A DNA stretch of 64,000 nt from contig OY986439.1 of the NCBI GenBank assembly GCA_963920525.1, positions 50,533,482-50,597,481 on the forward strand, written 5' to 3'. The first letter of the stretch is position 1, and the number at the start of each line of letters is the position of its first letter. Position numbers and translations under genes: made by a program. Below, piece after piece: positions 56,825 to 64,000 of the stretch. This stretch comes from Dichetophora obliterata (lineage: Eukaryota; Arthropoda; Insecta; Diptera; Sciomyzidae). The notes under the pieces were generated by a model. The model was not told where the DNA came from and ran no database searches. It worked only from the letters and a program-made list of their open reading frames with translations.

Positions 56825-57612
56825 GTTTTAAAATTCAGTTTCAGGCTCAATTAAAATTTGATATGTGATATTAAGAAGGCTTATCTCACGGTAATTAGCA
56901 CAAATAGTGGGATTGCCTTTCTTGTGGATCGGGCAGAGCACCCTAGGATTGAAATCGTTTAGAATGCACCCCTTTGACTTATTTCTGTGCAGAAGCTCGT
57001 GGATGCATTCAAAAAGAACTTTGCCTCTGTTCTTAAATAGCTCAGTAAGTAATGCTTGGTTTTCACCATGTCATTTTTTTTGAGGACACAAAATTTTATT
57101 ACCTGAAATATCACCTTAATATAACTCTAGAACATTTTCTGCATAGCTCCATTTAATAATGTATTTGTTTTTAATTTTCCAAGATTGCCAAATGTAGAAA
57201 AAATGTTAATATGTTGTCATTTTCAATTAAATTGACAACAACTGATCCCTGAAAATGATATAGTGAAAACCAAGCATAAGCTATCAGCTCCTACGTCTTT
57301 GTAATTTCAAGCCAAGCTAACGCTGCCAGGACTTCACCATAGTTGGGCAGCGGAACCTCGGCGCTGTCATCCGTAATTGGGATTTCCGGGATATCATCTC
57401 TATTGGCGAGATTGTTGTCAGCGTCTCCAGTTAGAAACTAAGAAAAGTGTGTCCGCCATAAAATCAGCGCACTCTGGATATCTGTTACTAGATTCCCATT
57501 TTCATACTTGCAGAAAGGGACCCGGTGTTAAAACCATCAGCAAGGCGTTTTAGCTTTTCGAAAAATTTTCAGGCCTCATTCCTGTCGTCATGCATCTCAA
57601 TCTTCTCATGTT
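56825..57612 (-). pseudogene. RTE-clade LINE fragment, start of the reverse transcriptase, split by a MITE
   Basis: From 57612 the - strand shows IEMHDDRNEA, FEKLKRLADGFNTGSLSA, then NNLANRDDIPEIPITDDSAE and VPLPNYGEVLAALAWLEI. These are the conserved linker and first motifs of RTE elements. After the MITE at 57053-57276 it resumes with ELFKNRGKVLFECIHELLHR and CPIHKKGNPTICANYREISL, LNITYQIL. Stops are present. It ends abruptly near 56830; the catalytic AFD and YADD motifs are absent. Confidence 0.85.
57053..57276 (-). mobile_element. TGCTTGG MITE, copy 2 (TAA duplication)
   Basis: The 224-bp element is bounded by TGCTTGGTTTTCA and TGAAAACCAAGCA and flanked by TAA at 57050-57052 and 57277-57279. 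It is in opposite orientation to the copy at 34178-34381. It splits an RTE fragment, whose peptide resumes as ELFKNRG on the other side, which supports the boundaries. Confidence 0.88.
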
Positions 57613-57872
57613 TTGTATTGAGCATGCAAAAACAAAATAAAATATTGTATTTATAACTTTTTGGTATTACTATTTGTACACATATTTTGGTGAAGTTGGG
57701 CTTATAAAATATATATACAAACAATTATGAAGCCAAAACAACAACCAAAATCTATATGCTACCAGTATCGGGTTTGTTTGTTGCAGGCGCGTATTAAGAA
57801 AAAAATTTCGGGGAAGGGAGTGGCTTTTTCTCTTTTTTTTGTTTAGACTTATTTAAATTTTTTTTCATTGTA

Positions 57873-60800
57873 TCTATATATATAAAAATGGATGTATGTA
57901 TGTGGGTATGTGGGTATGTGGGTATGTGGCTATATCACGTATAGACTCCAAAACCGCTGAACCGGTCTTTATGAAATTTTCAGGGAAAATAAAGCCACAT
58001 CTTGAGAGTGTTCCTGTGAGGTTTTATAACGATTGGAGAAAGGGGCGTGGTACCTCCCATACAAGCCAAATTTGCTCCATCGATCACAAACAAAAAAAAA
58101 AGAAAAATATTTCACGGTTTCAATCGTAAAAAACTAAGATTTGGTGATTTTGTTCAGATAGTTACTGTCGGTAACTGTACAAAAAATGGGCGTGGTCGTT
58201 ATATAAATACGCCCACTTTTTCGAAATCATGGCAATTCCGGAGTTCTGCACATTTTTACAGTGAAACTTGCTGTTTAGGTACGAACACAATTTATAAATG
58301 TTTTCACGCCCACTTTTAACGCCCACAAATCAATATCTATATATATATAAAGCAAAACGATGTGTGTCTGGTAGTGTGATGTCTATAGACTCCAAAACTA
58401 CTGAACCGATTGACCTGGAATTTTGGTAGTCGATTTGTTTCAGGTACGAGATGGTTGAGGAAAAAAATTTGCCACACCCCCCTTTTACCGCCCCCAAATA
58501 AATAAAAATGTTACATTTCAGTTGGTTTGGGTCGTATATGGCTAAAATTTTGTAATTTAGTATGTACGGTTACTGTCGACAACTGTCCTAAAAATGGGTT
58601 TCCACGCCCCCTTTTACCGCCCACAAATAAATGAAAATGGTTTATTTCAGACGGTTTTGGTCGTATAAGACCTAAATTTGGTACTTTGGTTTGTGAAGTT
58701 ACTGACAGTAACTGTACGAAAAATTGGTTTCCACGCCCCCTTTTGCGCCCACAAATCAGTGAAAATGCTATATTTCATGCAGTTTTGGCCGTATGAGACT
58801 AACATATGATACTTAAGTTTGTATGGTTACTTTCGGCAATTGTACTGAAAAAGGGCGTCATCGCTATATAGCCACACCCACTTTTTAAGAAACCATCAAA
58901 ATTGACTACTGGGTCGATTGAGCTAAAATGTTGGCTTAGTTTGTACGGTTACTGTTAGCAACTGTACTAAAAATTGATCTCCACGCCCCCCTTTTACCGC
59001 CCACAAACCAATGAAAACGTTTTATTTCAACGGTTTGGGTCGTATTAGACAAAAATTTTGTAATTCAGTACATATGGTTACTCTCGGCAAGTGCACTATC
59101 AATAGGCCTGCCCTACTTTAGTTAAACTCACTTTTCGGGGAGTTAGCGTCCAGTGAAGTAAAGTGCGCCAGGCTTTCCCTAAATTGAGCTGAAATTTGGG
59201 CAGTCGATTTGTTTCGATTACGAGATGGCTCAAGGGAAATATTTTACCGCACCCCTTTTTACCGCTTGCAAAACAACAAAAATGCTATATTTCGCACGGT
59301 TTTGATCGTATTAGACTAAAATGTGGTTATTTAGTGCACATGGCTACTTTCGGCAGCTATACTGAAAATGGTGAATATATTTGACATTTCTTGACATTTT
59401 CGTGTATGGCAGTAAGGCGGTCTGTGGCAGAACAACGTTTGCCGAGGTGATAGATTGTTCCTGTGAGGTTTGGTAACGTTTGGACGAGGGGGCGTGGTTC
59501 CTCCCATACAAGCCAAATTTGCGCTATCGACCACAAACCAAATAAGGGATATATATCAGACGGTTTCGATCGTAAAAACTAAGATATTATCATTTTGTTC
59601 AGATGGTAACTGTCAGTAACTGTACAAAAATCACTTTTTCGTCGCAATTTGTATACGCCCACTTTTTCGAAATCATGGCAATTCCGGAGTTCTACACATT
59701 TTTATACTGAAACTTGCTGTGTAGGTGCTCCAAGAGGCAGTCACGATACATAAATGTTTTCACGCCCACTTTTAGCGCCCACAAATCAATATCTGTACAT
59801 ATAAAAATGAATCGTGATTTGTTCGGATGCTTAAAACTTGAAAACGACAAGACCAAATAGGATACTTCCTTCTACTGGTTTGTTCGTAACTGCTACGCAA
59901 AGGTTTAGGAAAAAAGTAATGCCACACCCCTTTTATCGCCCACAAATCAATAAAAATGCTATATTTAAGAAGGTTTTGGTCGTATTAAATTAAAATTTGG
60001 TAAATAAGATCTTATGATGACTGTCACTAACTTTAATAAAAACGGGCGTTGTCACACTTCATCTACGCCTACTTTTGGAAATATCACAATACTCCGATAC
60101 TATTGGTCCGATTGAGCTCAAATTTTGTAAGTGGCTTTGCTTTGAGTACGAGATGGTTTAAGAAGAAATGCCACACCTTCTTTTACCTCCCATTAATATA
60201 AAAACAATTTGTGTTATCGAATAGCGTTATGGGTTGCACAGCTTAGAAATTCGGTATTCGACCACAATTACGACGTACCGTTTCAGTGATGAAATTTTAT
60301 GGGAGTTGGACAAGGGGGAGGGGCACCTCTCATACAACCCAAATTGGTGATATCGAATAGCTTTGAATTTATAGGAATTCAGCTTTGGAATTCAGTTTTT
60401 GACCTCAATTTACACATGCAGTTTCAATGATTTTTTTTTATGGGCGTTGGACAGGGAGGCCTGACATCTCCCTTACATCCCAAATTTGCAATATCGAATT
60501 GCTTTGAAGTTATAGGTTGACAGCGTAAGAAATCGGTATTCGACCTAAATTTATACATGCACTTTCATTTCTTACATTTTATGGGCGTAGGGAAAAGGGG
60601 AGTGACACTTCCCATACAACCCAACTTTGTGCTATCAAATAGCTTTGGAGTTATAGGTCGCACAGCATCGGAATTCAGTATTTGACCAAAATTTACGCAT
60701 GAAGATTTACTGATAAAATTTTTTAGAGTTTGTCGGGGGGCGTGGCACCTCCCATACAACCCAAATTTGTGTTATCGAATATATTTGGAGTTATATGTCG

Positions 60801-61054
60801 CACAGTTTTGGTATTCGGTATTCGACCTCCATGTACACATGCAGTTTAATTGATTACATTCTATGAAGGGTGATCAAGAGGGCGTGGCACTTCCTATACA
60901 ACCCAAAATTGTTATATCGAATAGCTTTGTGGATATAGGTCGCACAGTCTCGGAATTCAGTATTTGACCTCAATTTAGACATGCTGTTTAACTGATAACA
61001 CTTTATGGGCGTTTGAATAGGGAGAGTGGCAGCAACGCGCCGGGTTTCAGCTAG
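57873..61054 (+). mobile_element. Helitron-like element with internal minisatellite arrays
   Basis: It begins A|TCTATATATATAAAAATGG and ends GCCGGGTTTCAGCTAG|T. A TC start, a CTAG end and insertion between A and T fit Helitron-type rolling-circle elements, although the hairpin before CTAG is weak. It has no Rep/helicase gene. The interior is two kinds of array. At 57873-59830 units of about 125 bp carry CACGCCCCCTTTTACCGCCC, AAAATGGTTTATTTCAGACGG and GGTTACTGTCGGCAACTGTA. At 60240-61020 units of about 145 bp carry GGCACCTCCCATACAACCCA and ATCGAATAGCTTTGGAGTTATAGG. A second TCTATATATATATAAAGC start lies at 58336, so nesting is possible. Frames of 60-140 codons here are not genes. Confidence 0.6.
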
Positions 61055-62742
61055 TAATCTATATATATAAAAATGGATGTATGTATGGGGTATGTGGGTA
61101 TGTGGGTATGTGGGTGGGTATGTGGCTATATCACGTATAGACTCCAAAACCGCTGAACCAATCTTTATGAAACTTTCAGGGAAAATAAAGCCACATCTTG
61201 AGAGTGTTCCTGTGAGGTTTCGTAACGATTGGAGAAGGGGGCGTGGTACCTCCCATACAAGCCAAATTTGCTCCATCGATCAGAAACAAAAAAAGGATAT
61301 ATATCAGATGGTTTCAATCGTAAAAAACTAAGATTTGGTAATTTTGTTAAGATGGTTACTGTCGGTAAGTGGACAAAAATGGGCGTGGTCGTCATATAAA
61401 TACGCCCACTTTTTCGAAATCATGGCAATTCCGGAGTTCTACACATTTTTACAGTTAAACTTGCTGTGTAGGTGCTCCAAGAGGCAAACACTATATATAA
61501 ATGTTTTCACGCCCACTTTTACCGCCCACAAATCAATATCTATATATATAAGAAGCAAAACGATGTGTGTCTGATGCCTATAGCCTCCAAAACTACTGGA
61601 CCGATTGACCTGAAATTTTGGCAGTCGATTTGTTTCAGGTACGAGATGGTTGAGGAAAAAATTTTGCCACACCCCCTTTTACCGCCCCCAAATCAATAAA
61701 AATGTTATATTTCAGTCGGTTTTGGTCGTATAAAGCTAAAACTTTGTAATTTAGTATGTAGGGTTACTGTCGACAACTGTACTAAAAATGGGTTTCCACG
61801 CCCCCTTTTACCGCCCACAAATAAATGAAAATGGTTTATTTCAGACGGTTTTGGTCGTATAAGACTTAAATTTGGTACTTTGGTTTGTGTAGTTACTGGC
61901 AGTAACTGTACAAAAAATTGGTTTCCACGCCCACTTTTTGCGCCCACATATCAGTGTAAATACTATATTTCAAGCAATTTTGGCCGTATGAGACTAAGAT
62001 GTGATACCTAAGTTTGTATGGTTACTTTCGGAAACTGTACTAAAAAGGGGCGTTATCGCTATATAGCCACACCCACTTTTTGAGAAATCATTAAAATTTA
62101 CTACTGGTCGATTGAGCTTAAATGTTGGCTTAGTTTGTACGGTTACTGTCAGCAACTGTACTAAAAATGGGTTTCCACGCCCCCTTTTACCGCCCACAAA
62201 CCAATGAAAACGTTTTATTTCAACGGTTTGGGTCGTATTAGACAAAAATTTTGTAATTTAGCTCATATGGTTACTCTCGGCAAGAGCACTAAAAATAGGC
62301 CTGTCCCAATTTAGTTAAACTGACTTTTCGGGGGGTCAACGTAAAGTGAAGCAAAGTGCGCCAGGCTTTAGCTAAATTGAGCTAAAATTTTGACAGTCGA
62401 TTTGTTTCGTGTACGAGATGGTTTAAGGGAAATAATTTTGCCGCACCCCTTTTTACCGCTTACAAAATAACAAAAATTCTATATTTCAAACAGTTTTGAT
62501 TGTATTTGACTAAAATTTGGTAATTTAATTCATATGGTTACTTTTGGCAGTTATACTGAAAATGGTGAATATTTTTGGGATTTCTTGACATTTTTGTATA
62601 TGGCATTAAGGCGGTCTGGGGCCGAACAACGTCTGCCGAGGAATACAAGTCTCATGTAACCACTCTTGATGAAACCACTAACTGCAAAAGCGGGTCGGCC
62701 GATTTAAACGAAAATTTTAGGGTACTATGCCTGGCATCATAC

Positions 62743-62984
62743 AATGAAATCAATTAAAAATTGCACATCGGCGTACCTTTCATATGACATAGCATTTATT
62801 TGCAAAAATTCTTCCAGCTAAGCGCAAAAATTATTTTACTGGGTTTGTCATCAATACAACAAGGGTACCCTTTCTGATTTTTTTCGCGAAATTTATTTGT
62901 TCCAAAATGTTATTTTTATATTTTTTACAAAAAGTCAAAAATAATTTATGTGAAAAATTACCCCAATATCTCTTTCCAATCAAA
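62743..62984 (+). repeat. About 245-bp direct repeat, copy A
   Basis: AATGAAATCAATTAAAAATT through CCAATATCTCTTTCCAATCA is repeated at 63625-63874 with roughly 90 percent identity and small indels. It lies within the sequence that interrupts the second Helitron-like copy. Confidence 0.9.
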
Positions 62985-63624
62985 TTTACAACATTTGCTG
63001 CCAAAGCCTATATCTCAAATAATAAAAATTTATGACTAAAAATATTTTTTCATACAATTGACAATCTATAGTAATAAAAATCATTTTCTGTTTGTTTGTT
63101 TGTTTGGCCTTTATACAAATCTAAACGGCCCAACGGATTTTGCTCAAACTAGGTGCACATATTATATTTATTCTAACTTAAAATGTTACATACTAATTTT
63201 TTGCCACGCCCCCTCCGAACTTTTCCAACTAATGGCAATTTTGTTATTATAATAATTTTTTATCGGAGTTTTTTGTTTTTAATTTAAAAAAATTTCTGTT
63301 ATTTTGGCATCAAAAACACTCACATACACTCAAAATTGTAGAAATTTTCAGTACAACGACTTTTTCATAAAACATCGTTACCAAAGAATGAGAAGAAACG
63401 CCATGAAAATCAAAGTTTGGTCTTTGGATGCAAATATCTCCGCTGTCCATTAATATATTTGATTCAAATTTTTTTTGTTCAAAAGTTCAATAAATATATT
63501 TTACAAAAATGGGTTGAACTGTACTTTTTAGTCAGTGAAACTATGTTTTATAATAATGTCAAAAAAGGTCCAAAATATTGACTTTTTACTCAAAAAATGA
63601 CTCAAAAATTGTTTTTGTTGTAAA
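62985..63624. other. AT-rich spacer between two direct repeats
   Basis: It contains CGGCCCAACGGATTTTGCTC and a GCCACGCCCCCTCC word like those in the neighbouring arrays, so it may itself be array debris. No coding match. Confidence 0.4.
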
Positions 63625-63874
63625 AATGAAATCAATTAAAAATTGCACATCTGAATAACTTTCATATGACATAGCATTTATTTGCAAAAATTCTTCCAGC
63701 TAAGCGCAAAAATTATTTTAATGTTTTTGTCATCAAAACAACAAGGTACACCCTTTGATTTTTTTGGCGAAATTTATTTTTTCCAAAATGTTGTTTTTAT
63801 ATTTTTTACAAAAAATTCAAGTCTTAAAAATAATTTATGTGAAAAAATTACCCCAATATCTCTTTCCAATCAAA
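63625..63874 (+). repeat. About 245-bp direct repeat, copy B
   Basis: Second copy of 62743-62984. Immediately after it, the Helitron-like array resumes near 63898, so the repeat pair brackets most of the interrupting sequence. Confidence 0.9.
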
Positions 63875-64000
63875 AGTAATGGCTTTTATGATTAAGCTAC
63901 TTTATGATTTATCGAATAGCTTTGGAATTATAGGTAGCACAGATTTAGTATTTAACCACAATTTAAACATGCTATGTTCAATGTTAACATTTGATGGGTG

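Larger units (their letters stand above)
61058..64000 (+). mobile_element. Second Helitron-like copy, interrupted and running off the window
   Basis: Starts TCTATATATATAAAAATGG only three bases after the CTAG end of the first copy and parallels 57873-59442 throughout to 62641 (the same order of units, ending in AACAACGTCTGCCGAGG). It then changes to unrelated sequence (62642-63890). At 63898-64000 the array typical of 60240-61020 resumes (ATCGAATAGCTTTGGAATTA, ACATGCTATGTTCAATG). A second sub-start (TCTATATATATAAGAAGC) is at 61539. The 3' end lies outside the window. Confidence 0.6.

Noticed and set aside
60854..61276. 140-codon - strand frame and neighbouring 60-90-codon frames
   Set aside because: They run through minisatellite units of the Helitron-like elements and change frame between units.

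Overview
The window looks like nuclear DNA from a true fly, most likely a higher (brachyceran) fly and possibly a tephritid. It is AT-rich. It holds a single-exon start of an arthropod-type SET/MYND protein and a DD41D 'rosa'-type mariner, a lineage first described from tephritids. It also carries degraded insect transposons of nearly every class, and one small candidate gene has conventional GT-AG introns. There is no bacterial feature, operon, CRISPR array, rRNA or tRNA that I can support. Species identity is inference.

Host genes are sparse. On the + strand, 19638-20489 is the first coding exon of a SmydA/msta-like SET-domain protein. It ends at a GTAAGT donor, and no continuation exon was found in the remaining 43 kb. 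On the - strand, 28617-27683 can be read as a three-exon gene for a 96-residue DUF4806-like protein with a poly(A) signal downstream. If the SMYD-like gene continues past the window, this small gene and everything to its right lie in or beyond its first intron.

Layout: 1-9300 holds a foldback repeat and a broken mariner (itself carrying a foldback repeat at its start codon) inside a degenerate motif-array element. 9300-19300 holds direct repeats, about 0.8 kb of ATATCT hexamers, foldback hairpins and a CCCAGCAAAC-ended element with arrays of TCATAAAAGAGTC-like motifs. 19300-20500 is the gene start, with a tripled 198-bp segment upstream. 20500-38700 holds a complete but decayed piggyBac element, several LINE fragments, the small DUF4806-like gene, a Harbinger-type MITE inside the end of an element with 8-bp target duplications, a deleted mariner derivative, more MITEs and a TA-flanked CRCTGA-ended element. 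38783-43270 is 4.5 kb of hexanucleotide arrays. 43400-57650 holds LINE and hAT debris. Within it, a LINE reverse transcriptase is split by a 5.6-kb TA-flanked element carrying a large inverted array of 580-617-bp units. 57870-64000 holds two Helitron-like arrays back to back.

The strongest candidate for something not well described is a group of TA-flanked elements (14405-16731, 37661-38500, 50172-55760, with weaker cases at 16752-17602 and 2776-5110). They share short C-rich termini, and each has its own short motif repeated at both ends, but none encodes a recognisable transposase. The 50172-55760 member is the best resolved, because removing it plus one TA restores the reading frame of the LINE it interrupts.
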